DNA from: Apostichopus japonicus
Taxonomy: Eukaryota; Echinodermata; Holothuroidea; Aspidochirotida; Stichopodidae
Assembly: GCF_037975245.1 (NCBI RefSeq)
Contig: NC_092564.1
Coordinates: 12,736,484-12,800,483 of the forward strand
Length of the DNA stretch: 64,000 nucleotides
Direction: 5' to 3'
Positions 1-11,754 of the stretch are shown piece after piece. The notes below the pieces were generated by a model. That model did no database searches and was not told where the DNA came from. It was given only the letters and a program-made list of their open reading frames with translations. Positions within the stretch are counted from its first letter, which is position 1. Each line of letters starts with the position of its first letter. The position numbers and the translations under genes were made by a program.

Positions 1-1992
1 ATAAAAAACGTAAAACACACTTTCTTGTCATGCCTATTCATTCCTATTCGCCACTGATACCTAAAATGCTTTAAAAAATATCGAAATAAAATTTGAGATT
101 TCAAACTTAAACAAATCAAACGGGAACGAGCCTTTCATACTATCTCTTCAATACAACTAATTCTGTTATTTCCGTTCTTATTTTTGCTCTCATTGTCATA
201 GGCCTATATATGGTTTATCTTTTGACATACAAAATGATATTATAGATCATGCTGTGGTTGAAATAATTAAACAGCGTGTCATTCCACACAACGGCGTGTG
301 CGTATAGCCTATTATTGTATTTCTTTGGATATTTTTTCATTTTTTTTATAACGTTTCAAATGTAATTACAATTTAATTGACCTGTTTTTTCCCTTGTATC
401 ATGTTGTTTAGTTTTGCATTGTAGATTTCAACAGGTTCGACAAGAATGGTTAGAAAGGAAATCATATTTATTTCATATTGGTCGATATGAGCGAATGAAT
501 TCATGCACGTTGCGGGTAGACCCGTGATAATGTTAGACGCAAGTAAATCTATTTTCGAACCATGTTTCTTGTGCTTTACTTAAGAAACGTTAGATTTATG
601 TGAGACAACGGACATGATATGTCACGAGGGGGCAGTGGAGTTCAAGATTGTCAACAACAACCAAAAAGAAGAAGAAATTATGGTATTAAAAAATTCAGTG
701 AAATGTATAGGAAGTGATCCTATCAGAACATATAAAATGGGCAAGAAAAGCACGCTGGCAATATCTTAATGAAATAATGCAAAAACAATGCAAGGCGACA
801 AAAAGACATTACAGGGACAACAGGTCAAGAGAACGAGAGAACAATTAAACAAGATGACAATAGAGTAAAGATGAGACAATGGTCAGTATTGTTTCAGGAG
901 AGAAACAATGAGACGCGGGGACCAGTTGATGACCAATAGGCAAATAGAAGTAGAGCATGTTTAGGACAAGGGAATAAAAAGGGGATGTAAGACAAGAGGA
1001 CGAGAGGACGAGAGGACGACAGGACGAGAGGACGAGATGACGAGAGGATATCGGACCAAAAGAAACGATAGACCAAATGAATAGGATGACAAAAATATAT
1101 ATGAGCGAATCGGTGACAGTGACACGGCAATGAGCACGACGGAAGAACAATTGGACAATTACTCAAGGACAAGACAATATCAGGACAAGAAAAATAACAG
1201 AAGACTTCAAGAAGACACTATGCATTGGCAGGTCCATGCTTTCTCGGAAATGGGGGCCCGTCACCGAAGTATTGAGAGATACCGAAATATAGCGAAGCAC
1301 GAGAAAGCATTTATATGTAACATAAGAAAGCATTATGCCAGACATAGGCGCGAAGCGCGCTTAATCCTTCCATCATGTTCCTTTATTGTCTAGAGGCAAA
1401 ATTATGTTTGCAGGTAGTCTTTAATTTCAAATAAACTTTCAGAAGTATAGGGGCTGAGTATCTGGGCCCCCTCGGGGGAACCACCCCTGAGATGGTAAGG
1501 TATCAAAACATCACAAGAATGCGTGGGTAATAAACACAAACGACAACCATAGGGAACTGAAAATAATTAGCATGAAAAATGATATCATTCAGTTGCTACA
1601 TAGCGTGCTGTCCGTATACTGCTTCGAATAAAAGGGACGCCAAGGTTTCCACAACGTTTTCATTATACTATTCAGTTTCACACCCTGTTCAAGTCAACTA
1701 ATCATTAGCGTAAGGTTTGTAGCAATTGTCTCCATGCAGACTATAAGATGGATGCAAGTATTTGCAGCATTTGGTAATAAATCAATGGAGTATTCACAGC
1801 CAAATCGACTTAACTTCAACGCTCGTGAAATAAATAATTAGATATCGATACTTCTGGACGACACAATCTATGAAATCATTCAATGAAGTTTAATGAAGTG
1901 AATGGAAACATCTCCGCTAAGCTTGCTACAGGGATAACTATATTTAACCTGGCAAAGTATCATTACACAGTACCCGTGACGTGTAGGTATAT
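1..1992. other. Intergenic, no gene recognised
   Basis: AT-rich non-coding sequence. The only clear structure is the 8-bp minisatellite at 996-1048. Open frames of 60-100 codons here overlap on both strands and have no recognisable domain. Confidence 0.5.
996..1048. repeat. 8-bp minisatellite (GAGGACGA), 6.6 copies
   Basis: GAGGACGA repeats at 996, 1004, 1012, 1020 (C for G), 1028 and 1036 (T for G), with a partial seventh copy. The surrounding 600-1200 region is rich in GACAA/GACGA words, suggesting the array grew from a purine-rich background. Confidence 0.85.
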
Positions 1993-2084
1993 GTATATGC
2001 ACATATATATTTATATATCTACATATAACTATCTACATATAACTATCTACATATAACTATATATAACTATATGTAACTATATAT

Positions 2085-2119
<35 letters not shown>

Positions 2120-2132
2120 AATATATATATAA

Positions 2133-2165
<33 letters not shown>

Positions 2166-2190
2166 ACAGTTTAACAGTTTTTCCGTTATT

Positions 2191-2270
<80 letters not shown>

Positions 2271-2310
2271 TATATATGTAGTTATATAGGTCAATTATAT
2301 ATATATAGTT
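1993..2310. repeat. AT microsatellite with short inverted flanks
   Basis: Two long (AT)n blocks are separated by about 30 unique bases (2165-2193). On the left are tandem CTACATATAACTA words (2018-2060). On the right are AGTTATATATGTAGTTATA words, the reverse complement. The locus could fold into a large hairpin. Confidence 0.85.
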
Positions 2311-3344
2311 ATGAGTATAGAGAAAAGATAAGAAATATGACTGATATACCCAGTATGCCCCTTTAATAATTCAAGTAAAGCAAGTCTGTGACTCTTATGC
2401 CAATTAAATGAAATCGTACATAGCACAATTAAGTAAACATACTCTTCGTTGGTGCCTCGCGTGTCTCGTCGTGTCATTACCATCTATTTGTCATCATAAC
2501 ACTTTCTCCTTTTTATTCTAACAACTTATCATGTTTTCTCTTTACATAAAGCTCGATTCAACTCACCCCCTGGTGCATTTCCCTCTATTCTGTTTAGGTT
2601 GCGATAGGTAAAAACCAACAAGGGAAAGATAAAGTGATAGTTTAAAAAAGTGTTTTTGCAAGTTTAGTTTTATAGATTAACGATGCGTTTTAGTTTGAAT
2701 AATGTGTAAGTTATACCGTATGGCTCAACTAAAGGTCAATGTTAACGCATCCATTTAAAGTTGAATAAAGAGGAACTGGTAGGCGTCACTACAATTTCCA
2801 AAAGTACTTAAGGCTGGTCAATTAGCGCATTACATAGACGTTGCTTAAGAGATTATATCAAGCTTTAGTAATTCAATAAAATGCGTCAAACATTCTGACA
2901 TCATTGTACAACATTAACGTACAGAAATTGCATGGGCAGGAAGCACTATATGTACCCAGAACGAGTATATATCTATAGCACGGACAATAGACCTTCATAT
3001 ATAACTATCGTACATCCATCAACGGGAAGAACAGGGCAAAGCACGGGGGGGGGGGGGGGAGAATATGTTCACCAATTTAAAATTGTGACACGAATGTCAC
3101 CCCCTCCTGCATGCCGATAAGTTTAAGCCAAAATTCAAGCGTTTCTGAGATGTTGCTTTCTATTTTTGACATGCTGATATTGAATTATGTCATGTTGATG
3201 TTATTTCTGATTTATTGATATTGAAACATAACATATTGACTTTAATACTCGAATTCTAATGTTAACTTGTCACTGACATACTGATGTTGTAACTCTGTTG
3301 TACACGTAATAATAATCAGGCAGTTAATTTTACCAAGCTTAAAG
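2311..3344. other. Intergenic, nothing seen except a G15 run
   Basis: Plain AT-rich sequence with a 15-base G run at 3045-3059. No open frame here shows a known domain. Confidence 0.5.
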
Positions 3345-3577
3345 CAACCACGAATGTGGAAGAAGCCCACAACTGTCCCGTTGCATGGCTCCCAACTCAA
3401 ATTTGAAATCTTTTCAGTTTAGAAAGTCATGTCAGATGGGAAAACTGTACATTACTCTTGGATGAAAAGCCCAACTTAATATGACCCGGCCGGGTATCGA
3501 ATCCCGGACCTCCCGATTGCTAAGTCTCATTGCTTTAAATGCCACCGCCTTTATCCACTCGGCCACATCACCGGTGA
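3345..3577 (-). mobile_element. tRNA-derived SINE-like element
   Basis: On the minus strand 3577-3481 reads like a class II (Ser/Leu-type) tRNA head: A box TGGCCGAGTGG, a long variable region, and B box-like GGGATTCGATACC followed by CCGG. The B box has one extra base and the acceptor strands do not pair, so this is not a working tRNA gene. About 130 bases of body follow down to about 3345. Fourteen bases matching the very start (CACCGGTGATGTGG) recur at 25651. The family is not identified. Confidence 0.6.
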
Positions 3578-4589
3578 ACATTGCTTATAACAATAGCAAA
3601 ACTGAGATATAAACACACAAAAATAAAACTGACATTTGACTAAGAAAATAAAAGTGGCCTTCCCGTACAGGCACAGAGGACAACACATCTGTCAAACTGA
3701 ACATTGAAGCAAATCCGACATTTATGCGCTGACTCAGATTAAGAAAGAAATTACAAAACTGAATTTGAAAGATGTATCGTCGTTATTTAGTGCGGGAGAG
3801 TAGAGAGTGGATGTGGTTTTGAAAATACTTACTTTGACAACTGACGAAATCCTCGAACAAACTATATGTCAAGAGCATTCGAGAGCTGTGTTTCCTACGC
3901 TTTCCTTCTACAAGTATAGAACCCCTCTCCCACCCCTCCCCTCCCACCCCCACATAATTGGACGGGAAAGATAATGGTCAATTAATATTAACACATAAGT
4001 GAAGGTTCTTATATCAATTCAATTCATAAAATACCAATCACAGAACGACAATTTGTTGTCTAAAGGCCTTGCGACACATTGTTAATACACAAATGGAAGC
4101 GGTTTAGTAAAGGAAGGCATTGTACAAACACCGTCGTGTAAATTATACCCTTGACTTGTATACTCCTAGTGTTTTTCAAATTATTTCTTTGTAAATATTT
4201 TATCGATCTTAACGCCTGTAAATCTACGAAAGTGTTTGTAAAGAAATGTCACACAGCTAGTCTCGTGAAAATTCAATTTCCAATAAATAGCCGTTGCTTA
4301 TATTTCGCCTTGAAAGATGTCAATCAGAATAGGTCTTGATAAAGACATTTTTTGTAAAATAAAACTTTATTTTATTTTCTTAATTACTTATTACACATTT
4401 TAGAAAACTAAACATAACTTTTAATTTCTTTATACATCCCTTCTCTTGTTAGCATCTTACATGCCGATATTACTGTATTAAGATAAAGTAAAATTTGTTA
4501 ACCTTGTAGAAATAAATTTACATTTGGTGGTAGTTGCATATGTAACATCTGTGGCAATACGTACATGTACATATAGGAAGACAATGCCG
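3578..4589. other. Intergenic, nothing seen
   Basis: AT-rich sequence with a C-rich patch at 3922-3952. No gene or repeat recognised. Confidence 0.5.
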
Positions 4590-5130
4590 GGAATGGAGTG
4601 AATGGAATGGAGGGAATGGAATAGCGTGAATGGAATGGAGTGAATGGAATGGAGTGAAGGGAATGGAGTGAATGGAATATAGTGAAGGGAATGGAGTGAA
4701 TGGAATGGAATAGAGTGAAGGGAATGGGGTGAATGGAATGGAGTGAATGGAATGGAGGGAATGGAATAGCGTGAATGGAATGGAGTGAATGGAATGGAGT
4801 GAAGGGAATGGAGTGAATGGAATGGAGTGAAGAGAATGGAATACAGTGAATGGAATGGAGTGAATGGAATGAAGTGAAGGGTATGGAGTGAATGTAATGG
4901 AGTGAATGGAATGGTATGGAGTGAAGGGAATGGAGTGAATGGAATGGAGTGAATGGAATGGAGTGAAGGGAATTGAGGGAATGGAATGGAGTGAAGGGAA
5001 TGGCACGATGGGAGGGAATAAAGTGTGAGGAATGAAGCGAAGGGAGTGAAGGGAACAGAGTGAGGGAAAGGAGAGGATGAGGATTGGGGTCAATGAAAAG
5101 TGAGCTGTAAAGGGAGTGAATAGAATGGGA
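4590..5130. repeat. GGAAT-type minisatellite
   Basis: About 540 bases of GGAATGGAGTGAATGGAATG words with irregular order, variants such as GGAATAGCGTGAATGG, and decay toward 5000-5130. It resembles the GGAAT core of vertebrate satellite II/III in composition, but the higher-order unit is GGAGTGAAT/GAAGGGAAT. The long minus-strand open frame of Ser/His/Phe/Ile-Pro words is a product of the repeat, not a gene. Confidence 0.9.
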
Positions 5131-7161
5131 TTCAACAGAAGCAACCGGTCCAGTGTATTGAATAAAGAGTCAATTCATTTAATGAATTAAAATTGAAAAG
5201 TTAGGTTGAAGAACTGAATAAACAGGAAGATAAGGAAACATTCGAAAGACATATAAGCATTTATATAAAAGTAAAAATTAAAGAAGAAGTGAATGCCCGC
5301 TGAGATACAGTCACAGCGGGAAACATCTATTTGTTTCTGATTTTCAGTGGTTCGTCACATGACCTTATGGGTTCAAGAGAAGTTAAGGAGTGGATTGAAA
5401 ATGCCTGCAGAAAGTCATGAAAGTTTAAGGTACAAACAAGAAACAATGTGAAGGATTTATACCCCGTTCAATCTAAAACAGCAATCTCCACAAAAACCTT
5501 CCCAACACCAACAAAGCTCATACGTGGTGTTTTTCTCTCTTGTTATTACTAAATTAACATTTCGCACGGATTGACATTTTTATGTCGCTGTAATATGTGT
5601 TGCAACATTCTTACTAATCTGCTTGTCATCTTATTTTTAGAACTTATAGTAAACTTGGATTGACTCGAAAGAAGCCAAAAAAAAAACAAGGTGATAGGTA
5701 GTTTGTGTCAGGTTTCATGTCGGTGCCAGTTCCAATGGAATAAACAGGACGCGACAGCATGATTAATTTGAACTGTCTCTCGTCTCTTCGATCGGTGACG
5801 TCACTTAGTTACCTTTGTCTCATTGGTGTAACAATCCTTTTTTTCTTTCTTTCTTTTTTACCTATACCAAGTTCTACCTACATCTGACGTCATTAGCATC
5901 ATTTCATTGATATCAAGGCATTTAACAAGCCTTTATGGAATCCGATAAAAAGTTATTAAAAACTTTTCGATAAGGAAATGGCTTTAATTTGTTACTTTTG
6001 GACGTATGTAACATCTATATTTAGAAACGTTTTGCGTTAATGATGTTAGGCGATGCCTTGTGTACTGTGAAGGGAAAATATAAAGCACGTAAGACCTTGC
6101 TCTTGGTCTTATACAGAAACCTATGAGGGCATGGGATTTGGAGGTGTCGGGTTGGGTGGGGTGGGGGGGGGGGGTAAGGAGCACAAGGAATACGCTTGGA
6201 TTATGAAGAGGGCGTGTACAGCATGTCCAGTTAAAAATAAAATTCATCATTAATTTAAATGGAAAATAAGTATGTACAATTGTAAAAGATGCTTACAATA
6301 TTCCTTGTCGAAAACAGTCTTAAACAAAGATCATTAAATATTTTCTTTATTCCCTATTACTGGAATTTGATTAAGGTGATCAGAATACAACATGAATACA
6401 ACATACTTTGATTTGAAAACTAAACAAAAAACCCAAAAGAACACAGTTTCTAAGACAAATCCGGCCTCTGCCTCATTTATACAGTTCGACCGTTCTCTAT
6501 CCATCAGGGAACCTATTAGCACCAAACAGGAAACATGAAGGGTTATACCTCGGTGGTCGATTTTATACATCCAAGCTGTATGACCGTGAGCTAGATTTCA
6601 TTTATATATAGCCTAAATCTAGAATGTGATATTAGCAACCCCGGTGCGTATACAGAAGGCACCCGTCTTTCTAGATAATATGGTGTGAATTTGCCGAGTA
6701 ATCCAATTTATTAAATATCGATCTTCCCCTTCTAGATCCCTGTATGATCAATGAGAAAATTCATTAACATGATGCCAAAATATTGGCACGCACAAGATAA
6801 AATACGTGTCTCGATCCTTATCTTGTTCCCCAAAATAGGTTTAGCGTTGTATTGTTACAGATGTTTTCTGAAAGGAGGGAAAATGACAAAAAAAGCTAGC
6901 AAGAATGAAATTTTCATGATGCATGAGACCATCGGTTAACTTATAGTCGTTTGGGCGTAAGGTGTTAGTTAGTACATTGTTGGTGAAGAGTTGTACTGTG
7001 CAAAGAAAAAAGGGGCAGTTGATCCTGTAGAAAAATAATCAATCAATTATAAATATGTAGGAAGTATTTTTTTTCATCTAATACTGTGGCTTCCCTTTGT
7101 AGTTACTCTCAATCAATCGCTCATGTGCATTGTTAATCTAAAGAAAATTGATGGACCATTG

Positions 7162-7162
<1 letters not shown>
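5131..7162. other. Intergenic, nothing seen except a G12 run
   Basis: Plain AT-rich sequence with a G run at 6163-6174. Frames of 60-90 codons on both strands have no recognisable content. Confidence 0.5.
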
Positions 7163-7196
<34 letters not shown>

Positions 7197-7205
7197 AAAA
7201 TTTAT

Positions 7206-7287
<82 letters not shown>

Positions 7288-7297
7288 ATAAATGTTA
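7163..7297. repeat. AT microsatellite with inverted-repeat arms
   Basis: (AT)n blocks. The internal word TTTATCAAATATATAT at 7201 is mirrored as ATATATATTTGATAAA at 7277-7292, giving a self-complementary array. Confidence 0.85.
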
Positions 7298-10200
7298 TGA
7301 GGTGTGTAGTACATGCAACCAATGCTGCATTTTGTGAAAAGTTGTATGCAACCGGCAATAGTGGGTATGCGTGTTCGTGTTCATGTATCGCTTATAATGC
7401 TGGACCCTGATAGTGTTACGGTATATTATTGAACCGATCATCATGCTTATATACATATCGTATCCTATCACTGTAGTTAATCTATCTTACTCTCTGAACC
7501 AAAAATAAGTTGGACAGAAAAGAAAATATAAATCAGAAAAAGAAACAGACCAAAATCGAGCTAGTTATAAATAGATCATGGTTATATCAGTTTATTGAAA
7601 CACAATCAACTGATTTACAACATTATTCGGAGTTTCACTTCCAAGCTATAGCAGTCACCTGCCACTTATTTGCATTTTGCCGTTATCGAAGACACTTTAT
7701 CAGCATTGCTCCTATTAATTGGTTTTGTGACGACATTTTGAGCTGTAAGTGTTCGCGTCCCCTGCAGCACGAAAACTCTTTCAATGGAACAAAAGTACAG
7801 AAACGACCTTTTAGAGGGCTCTTACCTTGTCATGCAGTTATTTGGCTATAAAGTACATTCGCTTATTCGCTTATATCCCTAAAATTGTCTTCTTACGAAT
7901 GAAATAAAAATCTAGTTAATATAGAAACTATTTATGTCCTACATAGAGACCTGGTTTATTGTATAAGACAGGTTTTGCTAATGAAAACGACAAGGTTAAA
8001 GTTTCGAACAGGCCGTGTACAGCAAAATAAAAAATAATAAAACAAACCCAATCTGAATCGGTAATAATGCATGAGTTAGATTCATCACAGACCAACCAAG
8101 CCAACGATAATCTTTTTTTTTGCCTGATTTCAAACCACGCTAGGCTTGAGACTATCTATCCCATCATTACATTCTGTTCCACACAGTTAGCACATGACAT
8201 AATAGCTGTTTACGTCTTACCACTGAACACGACATCTCTATGCATAGGAATAGCAGTTCCATTTTTAGGGATAGTCATGTCATGTATTAGCCCTAATCAT
8301 CGTCCCAAGGTTCGCGTCATAACACCGCCATGCTTCCTTGAAAATGCTTTCGTCTGTTTGCATGGCAGATATGACTATACCATAGGCTATACACTTGTCG
8401 CATCACCGCGTGTGTTGAATTTAGCCTACATGTGGTTACATCGCATTGCGCGCTATAAGTGTGTATGCTTTATGCGCAGACGGTATTAGCAACCCCAAAC
8501 GACCAATGGTTCACGAGGGACCTAGTTAGGACACTCTTTTTTCTATACTGTACTTATATCCCGCGTGGAAGCACTCGTACTGATAGTATGCATGGGCAGT
8601 ATGAATATCATGTCTCTTTAAATATAATTTTGGAACTGTTCATGCTTTCAGTACAATTGCTTTAAGTAGGAGGACAGTATATATGCATGTCACATTAGAG
8701 GATTGTGCTAACTGGCTGACAGCAGCCATTTATATATAAATATTCATAAGCTTGACTAGTTATTGACAGCTTAGATGGTGTTACAAAAATTCAGGCGACT
8801 CTTCCATTGAGACCAATTATTGATAGGACAGACATATAATGCCAACTTCTGTTCTGTAAGGAAAATCAGGGAAAAATTAATAATTAGATGCGAATCCTGT
8901 ATGTATGAACTAGCTATTTACATATACGTACGGAAACGTATCAGGGACGGGTTGTGTTTGATTTTCCACTAATTAAGCGAAATATCTATCAATTGAATAC
9001 AAATCATTCTTCCTGTCTGGTAGGTTTTATATTTCAGGCATCTATAATATTTGATTCGTGAATCTGAAAACAAAAGTCTTCATGTTGTATATTCAATTAT
9101 ATAACACAAAGTAAGGTCTTACATACTCGTCAGACAAATGGCCATCCATATTATAATGTCGGACAGAAACTGGTATGTTATGTTGACGACATCTCAACCA
9201 ATAGGCCTATATAGATCCAAGCCTCTCTGCCGCCGTGACGTCCTATACCTGACAGACTATAACCATGCCGCCTATAGTAATTCTAAATATTGCCTAATTT
9301 TGCGTTAATTAGTTCTAAATTCTATCTAATAGGAAGATGACGTTACATGTTGCCACTATGAACTACATAGTTTGATGCGACGGGAGTTCGATACCACACC
9401 ATCGCATTTTCTTTAATTAATTGGTAAGTTAAGAATGATGAGCTTTTCTTCATCTAAAAGATGCGGTTTAATATTTCAAGGATTAGGGAGATTAGGCACT
9501 TTATGGGAAAGTGAAATGCTCACGGGCTTAAATGTTTATAGGTTATCGATGCGGTTAGTTTCCGCGAGGATGTAAAGTTATTAAAACACAAAAAAAAAAC
9601 AATATGCAGCATGTGTTTATTGGAACATGATTAGCTGTACGTCTTAATTGACAAGTTAATGAGATCTAAGAGTGACATAAAGAGGAAGGATACAGTCTAT
9701 CGACAGACAAGGTCCATAATAAACTGTTGATAAAATGTAGAAAATAAACAACCATATCAGATTGCACGCTTGTACCATTTCTAGTGGAATAACTCATGGA
9801 GAATCCGTCGCAGGTTTATAACCTCATTGTAGTTCTAAAAAAAAAAGCAGTTAAATAAAATTGTTGTTCAATTCCTATTCTATATTGCTGCACTAGTTTT
9901 TGTTCTTACATAGCCTATAAACATCCACTTTATTGTTATGTAAGGTTTCATGCATGAAGTTATTTCCTTTAGCTCAAGGTACATTCTATATAAGCTGCTA
10001 ATGCATGAATCGAGTTAATTAACTATGACGAGACACTTTTGTTTAGCTTGTATGGAACGCCAAAAGAAAGACTCATTAAGGAAGACATTGTCTCGTTATG
10101 ATGGGATATACCCTCGTTTTCAAAAGGCATGTCCAAAGTTTAAAGCAAAATATGGCGACGTAACGTTAATAAAGACAGTAGTTGGTCGCTGATATATACA

Positions 10201-11102
10201 CAATGACTCGTAATATAGGCCTATTTCTTTATATATTTGTTTTGTATCTTTAGCTGTACGTATAACACAAAATACCAAAAGCGATCAACATATTTTTCTT
10301 TTTCAATACCGAGTACGTTTGATTATAAAAGAGCTACCACGGATCGTTTAGAGTTCAAACTACGTATACGTTTGGAGATCTAATAGTGGTTGTAGTTGTT
10401 TTTACACCCATGTTATACACATGGGAATAACAAAATAAGTCAGCATGAACAATAAGAACGGAAACGTTCGGACAGATTTAAAATCTTCTATCCATTTTAA
10501 AGCTTTAAATTCCCCACATCTGGACACATTTTTGTCAGTCGAAACGGCAGATTGTGCCAAAAGTTTGCAGTGCGCAGCAATAACATAGACCTAAAGCATC
10601 GCATTTACATCAAACTGCCAAAAATATCGAAACCGGATGATAAATTAATTGGCAATAAGATTTCAGAGCATTTGAAGGTTTAAAATGCCGTTTATATTTA
10701 ACTTTGATATAAAAGTATATGGTATAGCTATATGTTATAAGACTGTGTCTGTAATGTCGTTGACATATAGCTATGCCAGGGGATCTATCACACTTAATTC
10801 TAATTACCAATTTGACACTTGAAGGTTTCACAAAACGCCCGCTAAATCTATTGTAGAAATATCGTTATATTATATTGCCTGCCGTGTTTTGTATCGTATT
10901 TTCGGTATAGAAACCTTCACAGGGGCAAAAATGCAGTCGGTTTAGCATCGAGCATCCCCCCCCCCCACACGTAACTGCCCCCTCCCGTTTTTATCAATCA
11001 CTAAAGATTGCAATTCTATGACTAAGCTCGACCCCATCTTACATCCTAATTTGGTCAGATAAAAAATACACCCATAGTTAACATGACAACTTTTCCATAT
11101 GA
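7298..11102. other. Intergenic, no gene recognised
   Basis: AT-rich sequence. The longest plus-strand frames (7510-7851 and 8067-8489, 113 and 140 codons) have no recognisable domain, no splice context and no repeat similarity. I treat them as chance. A C11 run lies at 10956-10966. Confidence 0.5.
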
Positions 11103-11145
11103 CACTTCTCCAACACTCTAACATGTGTGTATATGTATATGTATA

Positions 11146-11185
<40 letters not shown>

Positions 11186-11187
11186 TA

Positions 11188-11229
<42 letters not shown>

Positions 11230-11348
11230 TATATATATATATATACATATATATTTATATAAATATATATAAATATATATATATAAATATATATATATGA
11301 ATATATATATATGAATATATATATGAATATGAATATATATATAAAAAC

Positions 11349-11389
<41 letters not shown>

Positions 11390-11397
11390 TATATATT
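11103..11397. repeat. Imperfect AT microsatellite
   Basis: About 295 bases of (AT)n interrupted by GAATAT and AAATAT words, ending directly at the tRNA-like repeat that starts at 11398. Confidence 0.9.
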
Positions 11398-11754
11398 ATT
11401 CATTTGCCTAAGTCGTAAACTTCCATTTCATTTAACAGAGTTCTGTTCAAAGTATCTCTAAGAGATCCGGTTTTACGGTTCACAAATGATTTCGAGTTGG
11501 TTAGCATCATGATTGATCTCAAGAGTAAGGCAAAGTGTCACCAACATATATAGGACTAGCATTTTTCGATACACGTGACAAAGCCTATACAGTGGAATGA
11601 CGACCTTCCTTACTGGTTTTGAACCTCCGGACAGACAATCAGTGTCCATATAGCCTAGTTGGTTCGGGTGGTGCACATTTAAAGCGGGAGACCCGGGTTC
11701 GAATCCCGATGGAGGCTGGAAGTTTTTTCACTGTTCTGGATTTGCCAACTCATT
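11398..11754 (+). mobile_element. tRNA-like dispersed repeat, copy 1
   Basis: This 357-base unit aligns end to end with the reverse complement of 42906-43258. Both start ATTCATTTGCCT next to an AT array and end near CTGTTCTGGATTT...CAACTCATT. Toward the 3' end it has an A box-like TAGCCTAGTTGG (11651) and an exact B box GGGTTCGAATCCC (11695). About 250 bases lie upstream of the tRNA-like part, unusual for a SINE with a 5' tRNA head. About three in four bases agree between copies by eye. Confidence 0.75.

Noticed and set aside
2067-2294. Tyr/Ile repeat protein frame (also at 7123, 10942 and 28005)
   Set aside because: Translation of AT microsatellites.
3481-3577. Functional tRNA-Ser or tRNA-Leu gene
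   Set aside because: A and B boxes are present, but the T loop has an extra base, the anticodon stem is poor and the acceptor strands do not pair; better read as a SINE head.
4518-5144. 208-codon minus-strand frame rich in Ser, His, Ile, Pro and Phe
   Set aside because: It is the translation of the GGAAT-type minisatellite; repeat structure alone keeps it open.
7510-7851. 113-codon plus-strand frame
   Set aside because: No domain similarity recognised and no supporting signal.
8067-8489. 140-codon plus-strand frame with an ATG
   Set aside because: No recognisable domain or splice context; a frame of this size is not unexpected in 64 kb searched on six frames.
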